Assembly: GCA_022059125.1 (NCBI GenBank)
Contig: JAEUWY010000008.1
Location: 2,170,001-2,234,000 of the forward strand
Length of the DNA stretch: 64,000 nucleotides
Source of the DNA: Corynespora cassiicola
Taxonomy: Eukaryota; Ascomycota; Dothideomycetes; Pleosporales; Corynesporascaceae
Direction: 5' to 3'
Under the pieces are notes generated by a model. That model was not told where the DNA came from. It saw only the letters and a list, made by a program, of their open reading frames with translations, and ran no database searches. Below, piece by piece: positions 53,575 through 64,000 of this stretch; the stretch's first letter is position 1; every line of letters starts with the position of its first letter. Both the position numbers and the translations under genes were made by a program.

Positions 53575-54610
53575 GGTTGACTATGTAGCGCTGGACAGGG
53601 ACTTGTCCATGGGGGACATGCGAATATTTATATACGCGAAATGACGATGAAAAACATTCTTATCTCTCTCTACCGTTTTTCAGCCACTTTTTGACCATCC
53701 AAGAGAGTCATTGGTCGCGTTCAACAGTAGAGGAGCATGGTGCGAGAACCTTCCCGTTTGAGTTATGACAATTCCTTTTGCTAAACGAGATTTAGCTGAA
53801 CATGAGTCTTGCAACAGCGCAGACCTCGATCCTGGATGGCTCTTTGCATAGCGCCGATCTCAAATATGGAATTTCTATAGGAATGAGAGGGATCTAGATA
53901 CCCAAAGTATGAAATGGTCATCGGCTGCACTGGCCGTGGTGTACCATCGTAGGCGTATCTCCCGTACTGGGTGCGAATAGGTGGTCATGACACAGACTCA
54001 CGTGATCACAATACCCCTGCCCGCCCCTCCATCCCATCTTTGGACACTTTCCGTGCATCGTTCATCCTCGGATCCTCCCTGTCATCATCAGCATGAACGA
54101 CCCATTAAGACGAATCAGGCTAAAAGCTTGAGGCCGGAGATAAGGCCTTGCGGTCCACGCGCCAAGGATGCCGGTCAGCGCGTTCAAGTTCAGCCCGTTG
54201 AACAAACTTCACCGGACTTTTGTGTCGCAGCGCTGGAGCGCGCGCGACGACGTCGCATCAACATGCAGCATCAGGGCGAAGAGGCATTTTCTGCAGGCGA
54301 TCCAGAGTGCACGGTGACGTGGCGCTTCTGGCCCCCAATTGCTCAGCCTCCCCTGCGAGCCGCATCCGCTTGAAAAGGTCTTTCTCCACTTCTGGTCAGC
54401 TCCCAACCCCGACCTCCTCCCGCTTCCCGCTGCCAACACACCCGAGGCCATCCACCCAGACCGTTCTATCGCTGCGAACGTGTCGTAGCATTCAGTCCGG
54501 CTTATTCTCTCCCTCATTGGCTAGCCCGGCACGCAGACGGATCGACCGGAGTGACAGGCCAACGGTCCGTTGTCCAGGGTTTCGGTAGTGGGGTTAGCGA
54601 GAGGCTCAGA
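53575..54610. other. Divergent intergenic region
   Basis: About 1 kb between two start codons. Several frames are open but none shows a domain or splice structure. It holds both promoters. Confidence 0.5.
53627..53634 (-). promoter_or_regulatory. TATA-like box of the beta-lactamase-fold gene
   Basis: TATATAAA on the - strand, 53 bases before the ATG at 53574. Confidence 0.4.
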
Positions 54611-56402
54611 ATGGCTCCAGCAGCGACAAATGAGAAGAAGGGCCTCCACGGTGCTGGCAAGGAGAACAAGCGAGCTAGCACGGCTACGACGGCAGTCTCT
54701 CCAAGTCCGATCCCAGACGACGACTCTCAAGAGTCGACGAGCGCTTGGCTTTGTGATGAAGGTAACCAAGCACTTTTGCAACCTGTCCATTCGATCGCTT
54801 ACCCCATACTTAGGTGAATACCGAAAATATATTGACCTCCTCAGTGGTTCCAATCCTGGTCTCACCACGTGTGACCCCAACAATGTGGATACCGATGGCA
54901 ACGTGCACGTACTGAAGAGGGGAAACGCATGCGTCTCCATGCTTGAGTCTCCTGCTACCGGGCAGGTCAAATTCAAGAAAACAACGTTCCGACATTCCGA
55001 TGATCTACGAAAGCACTTCTCGCCCTCCAACTATGTCAAGGATGGCTTGAGGAGGATATATATCATGGAAGGCCTAGCCCCAGACTTTATCGCTATCCTA
55101 GGTGGTCATTTCTTCATGGAGCCCACCTTCTTCCTCAGGCAGGAAAGGACCTGTGTGTGGAGTAATGATTTTACCCCTACTAGCGATGCACTGCCTTTGC
55201 CCGCCCTCCTACAGCCGGAGAGGGCGTTTCATCTGCAGTATTGTGAGCTTCGCTCGTTCAACAAGGCCATCGAGAACAGATACCATTTCTGCAAGCGCAC
55301 TCGACGACATGTCGGCATGACACCAGCCCGCCACAAGGAAGATTCGACAACGGGTATCTTGAGACGGAAGGTCTCGTGGTGGTCAAGACCTACTGAGAAT
55401 GGCGGATGGGACGGTAGGTCATAATACACCCGCGGCAAGCTGTATACTGATTTTTTTCCAGCTGTCATTCTTTGCGATCCGCCTCTTCGAGAATTAAGCC
55501 CTAGTCCAAAACAGATGACTGCAAATGGTCCCAAGGATATCCCGGACGGCGATGAACTTAAGAACATGCCCTTTCAGAATGGTTATATCGACTTTCTCCC
55601 ATACACCGACCCCAAGCGCGCACTGCGAATAGAAAAGCATCAACATGGATCGATGCTTCAGGACCTTGTTCACTATTTCGAGAACCACTCTGATCTTCTG
55701 AGTGCAGAGCTTTGGAAGGAGCCGTCCACATCTTCTATTTTCTTGAAGAAGATAGTCGCCGCCCAAAACATGCAACTGGTTGACTACATCAAAGCCATGC
55801 TGCCATCCCTTGAACTCAAGCTTACTACCGCTTGGATTGACGAACAAGATCAGTGGAAAAGTTTGCAGACCATATCTCGTCGCTGTGGCAACTATCGCGA
55901 CGATGTTGAAGACACCCTTCTGAGCCTATGCTTTCCTCTAGAAGGCGGCAAGTCACGTGGCAATGTCAACTGGTGGGAATGCGAGCGCGACTTTCAGTAC
56001 ATTTACCACCGTCTCGGAATCCTCAAGGGCCGCGCCGATACACTGATGCAAAGCATGACGGGCCTTGCATCCATTGCCGGGAACCGCCAAAACCTCGAAG
56101 AGGCAAAGCGAGTTAAGAGGTTAAACTTACTCGCTCTCCTCTTCATTCCCTTGGCTTACACAAGTTCTCTCTTCAGCATGCAGGACAGCTATGCCCCAGG
56201 GAACGGTCAGTTTTGGGTTTACTGGGTCAGTGCCTTGGGTGTTGTTGCAATGACCGTGGCCGTGACCTGGATCATGGACTCTGCACTCGATGATGCCGCA
56301 CAATGGCAACTAGGGCCACTCAGATTCCTGAAGTTTTGGGATCAAGCAAACAGACCCAACGGGTTGAAACGCCAAGGAACGATCTTTGGCCCGATGAGAT
56401 AG
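54611..56402 (+). CDS. CorA-like divalent-cation transporter protein
   Basis: Exons 54611-54761, 54814-55413 and 55462-56402, with introns of 52 and 48 nt, give 563 residues. Residues ~1-50 are disordered. The long soluble domain follows the pattern of fungal CorA-like proteins (EYRKYIDLLSG, DFIAILGGHFFMEPTFF, HLQYCELRSF), with an Arg-rich loop. Coiled helices near ERDFQYIYHRLGILKGRADTLM lead to two C-terminal membrane helices (LNLLALLFIPLAYTSSLFSM and FWVYWVSALGVVAMTVAV). The GMN selectivity motif of true CorA channels is replaced by FSM-Q at the end of the first helix, as in many fungal homologues, so the ion and transport ability are uncertain. Divergent from the beta-lactamase-fold gene. 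Confidence 0.85.
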
Positions 56403-56864
56403 CCCACTTGGAATACCAAAAACCTCGGTATCACCAGTAGCTCTGGAGGTGATGTTCGCTATGGTGTTCTTGGAGACTCGATGGGATATGATGGAACGAA
56501 AACGCATTTACGACCTTATGACACCATTCATCTATCACGGTTTCATTTTACGACATATCGACACATTGAGCATGGTCATGTATAGGCAAGTTGCTGTTCA
56601 CTTTCCTTTGACTTGGATTTTTTTTATATTTTTGGTCTTCTCGCATTTTGCATTGCATACATGAACCAGCATATGGCATCGCAATAGTTTAGCATAGCGT
56701 TTGAGGGACAGGGTTTATATATCAACGAACGATTTTTAGTTTGCTAGTATGATATTCACAGAATTTATCTGTACCGTTTTCCCATTCATTGGTCTCTTTC
56801 ACAATACTAGCCGTGCAGTGTCTTCATGATCCTTCACGATATTGATATGCGGACAAGACACATC
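56403..56864. other. Convergent intergenic region
   Basis: About 460 AT-rich bases between the 3' ends of the CorA-like and GH43 genes. No feature recognised. Confidence 0.5.
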
Positions 56865-57994
56865 CTATTCCCCAGAAGGACCGACCAAAGACGCACCAAG
56901 TGGTGGAGCTGCACCAAAGTTTGGTGTGCCATCAGAGTTCCAGTTCACCTTCTGAGCCATCGTGTACCTGAGAATTTCATTAGTGGCAGGCTCAATAAGG
57001 ACTTGGATCAACTCACCTGTTACCATCACAAGCTCCTTGGCTATTGGCTGTGGCGTGGTAGACATTCCAGTCTTCCGTGCCGTCGGGGCTCTTGAAGAAA
57101 CTGCATCGCCAAGGTCAGAAATGCTGATATGAGATTGGATCAAAGGCACTTACCCGTTGTGGCCCGTTCCATAGTTGCCGTTGCTTGAGGAAAAGACCGG
57201 GCCGGTCTTGACCCAGCTGCTCTCCAGAAGTGGGTCTGCGCCGTCCCTGAGCGTCAACAGGCCCAGCTGGTACTTGTCGGTCCAGCAAAAGCTTGCTGAA
57301 AACGCCATGTAAGTCTTTCCATTACGCTGGAGCATCTCAGGACCCTCGTTGACAGGAAGCTCTCCCTCCTCGCGCTCCCATGACAGAGTGGGATGCGAGA
57401 TGGCGCTCACTGGGCCGATGGTCGAGGGCGTGTTCAGGGTAGCGGCGCAAAGCGATTGCATGCCCTGCGACTGACAGGACCAGATGAAGTAGCGTTTGCC
57501 ATTGATGTTCGCGACAGTTCCGTCAATACCCCAATCCTGAGTCACCTGGCCGAGGTAGGAGTATGAATCCCAAGGAGAAGCACCGCCTATCAAAATGTCA
57601 ACGCAGGAACCTTCATCGCCAGTTCTAAAGACATACCCCTGAGCACAAAGGACCTCTGGCCTCCCAAGTCGCCGTCCTGGCGTCCCGCGGTATAGTACAT
57701 GTACCAAGTTCCGTCGATTTTGTGAAACTCAGGAGCCCAGACCTGGCAGCAGCGAAGGGAGTTGCTGTCCCTCCAGACGACCTTGTTTTCACCCGTCTTC
57801 AGGCCTTCCAAAGTCCGCGCACGCGTGAGCTGAATGTCGGACCATGTCGTGGTCGTCAAGTAGTAGTAACCGTTGTCCCACACAATCCACGGGTCACTTC
57901 CATTTGGGTTCTTGAGCGGATTCGTGAAATTAGCCGCCGAGACCAGTCCAGACACGAGCGACAGCGCGCAAGCGAAAGTTGAGAGGAAGCGCAT
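56865..57994 (-). CDS. Secreted glycoside hydrolase family 43 (arabinan/xylan-type)
   Basis: Exons on the - strand, 57994-57637, 57586-57154, 57100-57017 and 56967-56865, give 325 residues with consistent phases. A signal peptide (FLSTFACALSLVSGLVSA) is followed directly by the five-bladed propeller: catalytic Asp in NGSDPWIVW, second Asp in DWGIDGTV, catalytic Glu in NEGPEML. VWAPEFHKIDGTWYMYYT is a family hallmark, and the end carries GTGHNGFFKSPDG. All three acids are present, so it should be active, releasing arabinose or xylose from plant polysaccharide side chains. Subfamily and exact linkage cannot be set by eye. It is divergent from the CaaX-protein gene, a neighbour without an obvious functional link. 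Confidence 0.92.
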
Positions 57995-58941
57995 CGTAGC
58001 AGCGAGCGAGCGAGCGAGCTTGAACGCTCCATTGTCCAGCGGCCGTCGCCTCCATTTTCTATCCTCGCATCTGCCGTCCCCTCTGCTCCGAGGCTCTCCA
58101 AAAAAAAGCTTGGAACCGCGTTTCCAAGGTTCTTGACGGAAGAATTATGGGTAGTGCTCCACGATGGTTATATTGCTCACGTGTAGCCAAGAGACAGGGG
58201 ATGCTGGCTGGCCACAGGGTTTAGCTCGGCTGTGCGCGCTCGCGACCTTCTGCTTTTGGAGGTTACCAAGACCAGGTGGCCGGAGAATTCAATAAATTGC
58301 CAATGTGGAGCAATACTTTCTTGGCTGGTATGCGAATTACTTGCTTTGCGGAAGAATTTGGAGATATGGAGCATGACGTTCCTCGTTGCGGGGTGGGCCG
58401 CGGTGATCCGCGCACGGGGTAGAGTGCCCCGAATTTGCCCTATTTGTGACCTTTGTGCTCTTGCGAGGGGTTCTTTCATAGTTTGGTTTTTCTTTTTATA
58501 GAAGTTTGGATACGCACACAAGGACGATTTTAGCATAAAAATATAGTGACGTCAGGCAATCATATCCGAGGTCTTGCGTCCAAACTAGCTGGATATGCGC
58601 TGTCCGTTTGCTCTATATTCTTGATAGGTTATTTGCAAATGATAAGCACAGGGGACTAGTTGAACTCTCTTTAAACATGTACACAAAGCCGCACTTACCT
58701 CTTTAAAAAAGTTTCTTCTGCACAGTTCCGTTTTTGGTTACTCTATGCATTGTGTTGAGGCTTTGTCCGGACTTCCAAAACCCACTCGTGCGCCGCACTT
58801 TACTTACCGATGAGTACACTCCATGCTTATGAGTCATTTACAATGACCTTGTTCAATGTTTCCTTGAAATTCGCATAATGCCCCCTTTGCACCTGGATAT
58901 AACATTTGAATTCAACAGTACAGTCCAACGAAGGCGGAAAC
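57995..58941. other. Divergent intergenic region
   Basis: About 950 bases holding the GH43 and CaaX-protein promoters. The frames at 58177-58536 look like chance. Confidence 0.5.
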
Positions 58942-59715
58942 ATGACTAACCCGATCCCTCTGAACGAAGAATGGAAGATTGGGTTGAATGATAGCAGCAT
59001 TTTATCTCATACGAGGGCGTTCAATTTTGAACAAAATCTTATCCGAAACGAACTACCAGCCTCACTAGAGGTTCCATCACCAGCATCACACCAAGAGTGC
59101 TCAACCCAGCAGACGTATTACTCTCATGCTAGAGACTACGAAAATGATTCTATAGATTTGTCTAGTTGCGTTTGGGGTAAGGGAAGAGACATCCAGGCTA
59201 GTTTGGATTCCGCACCGGCGTCTCCCGTTAGTTCCATGTCGAGTTTCTCTAAGAAATTACCTAAACTCACCATTAACGATATGTCCAACTATCCAATTAG
59301 TCCGACTTCTTCAAAATACGAAGAAAATAGTAACCAAAGAAGCAAGAGCAAAAGCTCAATGTCAAATCACCAACACAACAAAACCACAGTTCCAGATTTG
59401 AATTACGAACAGCAATACCAGATCAATGACTTGAGGGAATCCTATGCTGCCGAACAATATTCATATGAGAATCATTCAGCTCCAACTACGGCTTACTGTG
59501 CTTATCCCCCACCTGATGATAACATTGTCTGGAAGAAAAAAGAAAACTGCCCTACAGATCCACCCAACGAATCCAAGGCTTTCCAAACAAAAAAGATTGC
59601 CGATAGGTCACCATCTAGTACGTCGTTCCCGTATATTTATCGTATATTGCTTTACGTGTTGTTTATTTTATTGCCTTGACTGACTATTTTAGACAGTTGT
59701 TGCTGCATAATGTAG
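58942..59715 (+). CDS. Disordered protein with C-terminal CaaX prenylation box
   Basis: Exons 58942-59617 and 59693-59715 (75-nt intron GTACGT...CTGACTATTTTAG) give 232 residues. The body is low-complexity and polar, rich in Ser, Asn, Gln and Tyr (PASPVSSMSSFSKKLPKLTI, SNHQHNKTTV, YENHSAPTTAY). There is no signal peptide. The 23-nt last exon changes the end to SNSCCCIM: a CaaX box (C-C-I-M, final Met favours farnesyl) with two more Cys that could be palmitoylated. This predicts attachment to the inner face of a membrane. Unspliced reading would give a hydrophobic end (LLYVLFILLP) instead. No family recognised. The start is the first ATG; upstream TTG is not used. Confidence 0.6.
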
Positions 59716-59833
59716 ATCTGGAGCAGGAAATGCACGAGACAGTTGAATTAGGTTCAGTAACTAAAAATTTGTTACACTATCTACAAGCTTTTTTTTATTT
59801 AGTAGTCAATTATCAATTGACTTACCAAATGAA

Positions 59834-60964
59834 TTAAAAGTTGCTCTTTGTCACGATAGATACCTCCGGAAATCTCTCCGGCTCCTCCCCTTGCAGCAAA
59901 GGCCCCCCTATGCTGCCTGCAAATATCCCATTCATCCACTCATTTGTATATACCATAAGAATATGCAGCAGTTCGGACGGTGCAATCGTTCCCAACAGAC
60001 TCGCAACAGCTGCATATTCCTGCCCGGCTGCCTGAAACAGCATGAGAGCATCCGAAAATCCCATGTGCGTGATGTTCGCGACTGTGAGCCACAACTTCGG
60101 ACCCGTTAGCTTTGGCCACGCCTCCACCCACGTGGGGTCGTCCGGTGCGCTCGACATGTATTGCACTGGCTTTGACAGTCCCGAAGGGGGCAGTGGGCTG
60201 AAGATACTGCCATCCCAATTGATGGCACCGCGAACGCGGGGATCCTGGCCGGCGAGAACGACGGCCGTGACACCCCCCAGGGAGTGACCCATCATGGCGA
60301 TGCGATCAGTCGGGAATGATCGCGGGCCGCGTTGTGGAAGTAGCTCGGCTATGGCGGTCGCGTTGCTCAGCTGGTCGATGATGAAAGACGCATCGGCCAT
60401 GCGAATGGTCGTGTATTGGATGTACTCTTCCGGACTGGGGCTACTTGGGCCGGGACCATAGATGACGTGCCCATCGGGATAGGTGATGATGTTCGTTTCC
60501 TCGGGGTGGTCCATAGTAATTACTACGAATCCCTCGCTGGCGATAGCCGAGGCGATGACATTGTAGTAGTGGCGGGGAATTCCATAACCAGTGTCAAAGA
60601 GCAAGATGGGGACGTCTTCCAGGGCTGAGCAGCTATTCGGTTGGCTCTGACACACTGGCAGACGGGCTTCCAGGAAAAATGGTGCGAAATTGATCGAGAT
60701 GTCGAATTGCTTTTGAAGAAATGGCCCCTGGTACTCGGCAGTTTTATTGGGCATATAGGGGACTGCCACAGTAGTCTCGCATGTCACAGGTTGGAAGACC
60801 GACACCATCAATTCACGGGGCGTCGTCGTGGCGGCAAAAGAGGTGTTGCGAGTGTAGTCGGTAAGAGTCCCGATTTCCAATGTGGCATTGTATCTTCCTG
60901 GTGGATTTGGGATCATGTACCCGGCGGTTGTATGAGCGAACCAGATAAAGAGTATTGACAACAT
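59834..60964 (-). CDS. Secreted PAF-acetylhydrolase-like esterase
   Basis: Single-exon, 376 residues, starting at ATG 60964, because the frame upstream opens only with TTG and would bury the signal peptide. The signal peptide MLSILFIWFAHTTAGYM is followed by an alpha/beta-hydrolase of the platelet-activating-factor acetylhydrolase type II class, with the nucleophile in MMGHSLGGVTA (GxSxG), an Asp in GAINWDGSIF, and a likely catalytic His in NITHMGFSDA. The oxyanion region VPILLFDTGYG is typical. All triad residues are visible. It would act outside the cell on short acyl esters or oxidised phospholipids. Its head-to-head neighbour is a Zn2Cys6 regulator. Confidence 0.85.
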   Translation of the reverse strand: MLSILFIWFAHTTAGYMIPNPPGRYNATLEIGTLTDYTRNTSFAATTTPRELMVSVFQPVTCETTVAVPYMPNKTAEYQGPFLQKQFDISINFAPFFLEARLPVCQSQPNSCSALEDVPILLFDTGYGIPRHYYNVIASAIASEGFVVITMDHPEETNIITYPDGHVIYGPGPSSPSPEEYIQYTTIRMADASFIIDQLSNATAIAELLPQRGPRSFPTDRIAMMGHSLGGVTAVVLAGQDPRVRGAINWDGSIFSPLPPSGLSKPVQYMSSAPDDPTWVEAWPKLTGPKLWLTVANITHMGFSDALMLFQAAGQEYAAVASLLGTIAPSELLHILMVYTNEWMNGIFAGSIGGPLLQGEEPERFPEVSIVTKSNF

Positions 60965-61538
60965 GTTGAACTGCGGATTCAGAGAAAACAACGCGATTCA
61001 ATTTGCTATTGAGCAAGAATAGGTACTACTTTCGAATGATCAGCGCTGGTAGAATACTGTTGGAATGAAATGGCCATCGTGGTCAAACCAGAAGCTTTAT
61101 ACTATTTTATCGGTCTCGAGATGCCCTTTCGACTACAATTACATGCCGAGAGCAGATCACACGTGATTGGACAGGACCAAGGCACAGCGCGATTCGTAGT
61201 TCCGCGCTGAACGGCGCCCTGTCCGGGGACGTGCAGGGAACGACTGCAAAGGATCGCTAGCGCTGCCAGTGCATGCAAGACTAGCGGCTTAGGGCAACCA
61301 CACTGCTCAGCCTCTGCGGCGTCGTAATGCGACGACACTGAACGACCTACATACCTGGGTGCATTGCGAAAGTGCTGGTCTCATCCCACATCGTCGCCAT
61401 CGAGCTCAACCCAACCGCTGCGGGTGATGCGGAGACTGCGCACATCGTCCTCTGCCAAGGAATTCCATTACGTGATTCCTTTTGCGCAGTTCATATGTTC
61501 TTTTTGGTCCGAATAATCTGCAAAACCTGTCGGCCACT
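60965..61538. promoter_or_regulatory. Shared divergent promoter of esterase and Zn2Cys6 genes
   Basis: 574 bases between head-to-head start codons. The layout would let the regulator control the esterase. I see no clear CGG-repeat palindrome. Confidence 0.4.
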
Positions 61539-63263
61539 ATGCCAGAGTCACGAACACAAGGCTCTAAGCGACCAAGAGGCGCATATTCCCGGTTGATATG
61601 CCTTGGTTGTCGTGACAGGCGCATTCGGTGCGAGCTACCAAGCGAAGTCGAAGTACCAGGCTTGGGAGAACTCCGGGCGGTCCAGACGCCTTGCCATCGA
61701 TGCAAGAGACTAGGGCTTCCATGTATGGTCCGGCAAACTATTCTGGGCCGTCCAAGCTCCAAAAGTGGCTCAACTACTGCATTGAAAATTCCGCCTTTGA
61801 GGGCGGATGACATCGTTTCACGCATCGTCATTGATCTCTCTTTTCGGACGACAGGGCCCACTACATCATCTAATTCACAACAAGAATCACGATTAATCAA
61901 CAACTCCGTCATTTCGCACACCGGACTGCATTCCCCAAACGACTTCCTACCAAGCAAAAGAGACCCTGCACGTTGGAATGGGGGCACACTGCTGATTCAC
62001 AAACCCCAGTCGGCTGAGACGATCCTCATTATCCGTGCAGTCGATACGCTTCGTCGTGAAAAGGTAGAAGAAGAATGGTTCCGACACTTACCAGCCCACG
62101 TTGGTCATACGCGAGCCTTGGATCTGTCTATTAAAGCCCTTGTCGCAGCTTGCGCCTACGCCCGAAGCGCGCCTAGGCTTACTTCTAGCGATTGCTACCA
62201 AGCCCTAGCTCTCGCTTTAGATGCAGTACAGGTGGAAATGAAACAGTCACGGGGGCAGTTAGGCGATGATGTGCTTGCATCGACAGCACTACTGGCTCCT
62301 TTTGAAGGTGTAGTAAAAAAGCATGGGATTCCGACACGCCTACATGTCAAAGGGCTGGCTGCAATCCTGGCAGCAAGACACACTACGTTTCCAGTCACCC
62401 AGCTTGCAAGGGACGTCTTTGACTTCCACGCATGCGATTCTGCCGTCATGTCCTGCATTCAGGGTACCCCCTCGCCGTTTGAGAACGTTGCTCGAGGATA
62501 CTATTCAAACAACAGAGTAGGGTGCAGCGATGACGATCGAGCCCAACTCAAGGCTCTCGGCAGTGAACTCTTCATTCGTATTCCGCGGCTTGTGAGTCTC
62601 GTTCGCTCATTGCGATCTCAGCCATTCCTCCAGGATCATTTAATTGTACCTGCACTCAGTCTCTTGAAGTCACTTCTTCGACTACAGGACTCTGATGCGG
62701 AGGAGCGGTTATTGCGTAACACCGGCATTCGTTCTTCAGGTGATCTTGATGCTACCTCACCTTTCCTCCGGAACCTGCACTTCGCCTCCGTTCATGATTT
62801 CGAAGCCCTTGCATACTACTGGCAAAACCGCCTTTCTCTTCTCAGGCTTGAACAGCATCTCCAAAAATTAGTCGTGCGAAGCATCAGAGGAACCGACGAC
62901 ACAGATCAGCTGAGGTCTTTTACCAAGCCAAGCACTGGGCAGAGTAGCGATGAGATGTTACGACTTGTTAATAACATCTTGATGTCTATAGAATATGCCA
63001 AGGCCTTACCTCTTCGTAAGCATGAGCGCTTACTTGCTCATGCAATGGTGATCGTCTGGGGTGTACAAATGGACATGCCAGCAACTCCTTTTTGCGCACA
63101 AGATGGAGGCGAAATGGGATCATTGTATAGGCTGTTGTTACAGACAACAAACTTTGCACTACCAACAAATCCAAACCTTACCTTTGAGGACATGGATATA
63201 GCAGCAAACATTTTTGTAGGTGGACAACCTAAGGGGAGATTTGCAAAACTCTACACTACATAG
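61539..63263 (+). CDS. Zn2Cys6 fungal transcription factor (2)
   Basis: Single-exon, 574 residues. The zinc cluster is C21-x2-C24-x6-C31-x20-C52-x2-C55-x6-C62, with an unusually long middle spacer (20 residues instead of 5-12) rich in Glu/Val/Gly/Leu, preceded by a basic GSKRPRGAYSR. The rest is helical and leucine-rich, in the style of the fungal-specific middle region, with LRSFTKPSTGQSS and LPLRKHERLLAHAMVIVWG. It ends KGRFAKLYTT. The upstream part of the frame opens with TTG, so the start is the ATG at 61539, 20 codons before the cluster. Divergent from the esterase and its likely regulator. Confidence 0.82.
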   Translation: MPESRTQGSKRPRGAYSRLICLGCRDRRIRCELPSEVEVPGLGELRAVQTPCHRCKRLGLPCMVRQTILGRPSSKSGSTTALKIPPLRADDIVSRIVIDLSFRTTGPTTSSNSQQESRLINNSVISHTGLHSPNDFLPSKRDPARWNGGTLLIHKPQSAETILIIRAVDTLRREKVEEEWFRHLPAHVGHTRALDLSIKALVAACAYARSAPRLTSSDCYQALALALDAVQVEMKQSRGQLGDDVLASTALLAPFEGVVKKHGIPTRLHVKGLAAILAARHTTFPVTQLARDVFDFHACDSAVMSCIQGTPSPFENVARGYYSNNRVGCSDDDRAQLKALGSELFIRIPRLVSLVRSLRSQPFLQDHLIVPALSLLKSLLRLQDSDAEERLLRNTGIRSSGDLDATSPFLRNLHFASVHDFEALAYYWQNRLSLLRLEQHLQKLVVRSIRGTDDTDQLRSFTKPSTGQSSDEMLRLVNNILMSIEYAKALPLRKHERLLAHAMVIVWGVQMDMPATPFCAQDGGEMGSLYRLLLQTTNFALPTNPNLTFEDMDIAANIFVGGQPKGRFAKLYTT

Positions 63264-64000
63264 ATGATGTTTTAGGCAGCGATATGCGGAATTGCCTTCC
63301 TATAAACTATAACACAACCAAACGTCCTCGCTATTCTACCTGCGCTTAGTAGTTTTAAACACACTCAAAAAATGATATGCTGACTTTTGCATCTTTACAA
63401 TTCTATAATATAGTAAGAACATCCTCTATAAGTCTTGTGCAAATCTGAGCCAGTTTACCATTGCTCTTGTCAAGCAAATACTTCATCCATAAGCAGGAAA
63501 CATATTAAAGCAATAAACATAATAGGCTATAACCGGTATAAGTGGGAGCCCGCAAAGATTCAATTCAGCTCTTCCCAAAATAAATCTAGTTCTTTGCAGG
63601 AAAAGAATCCATTCTCACGTGGAGAAAAAGGTCGAAGACAGGAAAGAGTATTTACACCAGGTGGAACAAGTCTCACAGCAAGATTCAAATGCTTCCTGCG
63701 AGCTCTGTGGTGTGTGGGCGCGGATGTTTCCACTGGCGCAAGGCGTGAACTCCATATTGATAGTAGTGCACCTTTTGGGATATATGAGAATTAATTAATT
63801 CTTTAAATTGCTGCATCCATGGTCCATGATATAATGCCATGTTTACTCCTATTTTATTTCTCTCTGATAAATCTATGAATGTCGTTTACTGGAATTTCGT
63901 CAAACCGCGCTTTGATAAAATCAACTCGGATTTCTTCCAAACATTGTACATTCACATTACTCATTGATACCATAGTCACTTTTCTGACTAGCCAATTTAA
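63264..64000. other. Right-edge gene-free region
   Basis: About 740 bases, AT-rich. One 119-codon frame (63435-63794) lacks any domain and I do not call it. The window may end before the next gene. Confidence 0.45.

Noticed and set aside
63435..63794. 119-codon frame near the right edge
   Set aside because: No domain and a composition like its non-coding surroundings.
1..64000. CRISPR arrays and bacterial-type operons
   Set aside because: Introns and gene families show a fungal nuclear genome; no regular spacer repeats exist. The TCGTACGA array has irregular spacing within coding DNA.
1..64000. tRNA or rRNA genes
   Set aside because: I found no convincing cloverleaf or rRNA segment by eye; a covariance-model search was not possible.

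Overview
The window is nuclear DNA of a filamentous ascomycete (Pezizomycotina; the mix of families would suit Eurotiomycetes, but that is only a guess). Genes are compact and carry short 42-109 nt introns with GT-AG ends and CTAAC/CTGAC-type branch sites. The families present are typical of such fungi: Zn2Cys6 regulators, HET-domain proteins, a Dal5-like MFS permease, NmrA-like reductases, an NPP1 protein, GH43, PAF-acetylhydrolase-like and F-box proteins. All exon structures given here were built by eye from splice signals, reading phase and family motifs. No search was run.

Layout. 0.2-1.9 kb: MFS permease. 2.4-18.3 kb: an array of five aminoglycoside-phosphotransferase (APH)-fold kinase genes, all on the + strand (one is a pseudogene). 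Between them lie a compact redox block (NmrA-like reductase, Old Yellow Enzyme, divergent Zn2Cys6 regulator), a 66-residue Cys-rich protein and a Tyr/Pro/Gly/Arg-rich protein. 18.4-23.1 kb: a 2-oxoglutarate/Fe(II) oxygenase with a GC-AG intron, a second NmrA-like reductase and an F-box protein, all on the - strand. 23.28-27.30 kb: a complete 4,016-bp DNA transposon with perfect 53-bp inverted ends, a 4-bp ACAT target duplication, an integrase-like transposase with a single stop codon, an accessory protein and a Cys-rich protein on the other strand. 27.8-31.1 kb: an SDR and two orphan membrane proteins. 32.5-35.3 kb: a decayed HET gene. 36-37 kb: pirin. 38.9-39.7 kb: an NPP1/NLP protein. 39.7-45.3 kb: mostly empty, with a GH18 chitinase relic. 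45.3-51.8 kb: a conserved unknown gene with a GC-AG intron, a gene with a stop at codon 3, an F-box protein and a damaged HET gene. 51.8-63.3 kb: a secreted beta-lactamase-fold protein, a CorA-like transporter, secreted GH43, a predicted prenylated (CaaX) protein, a secreted PAF-acetylhydrolase-like esterase and a divergent Zn2Cys6 regulator.

How it fits together. The genes look like accessory, fast-turnover content (secreted enzymes, self-recognition genes, expanded kinase paralogues, several relics) rather than a housekeeping block. Two pairs suggest local regulation: OYE with its divergent Zn2Cys6 gene, and the esterase with its divergent Zn2Cys6 gene.

The most unusual signal is inside the transposon. 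The palindromic octamer TCGTACGA occurs 16 times exactly, plus seven one-mismatch copies, spread through exons in all three reading frames, introns and spacers. This implies selection on the DNA itself rather than on protein.
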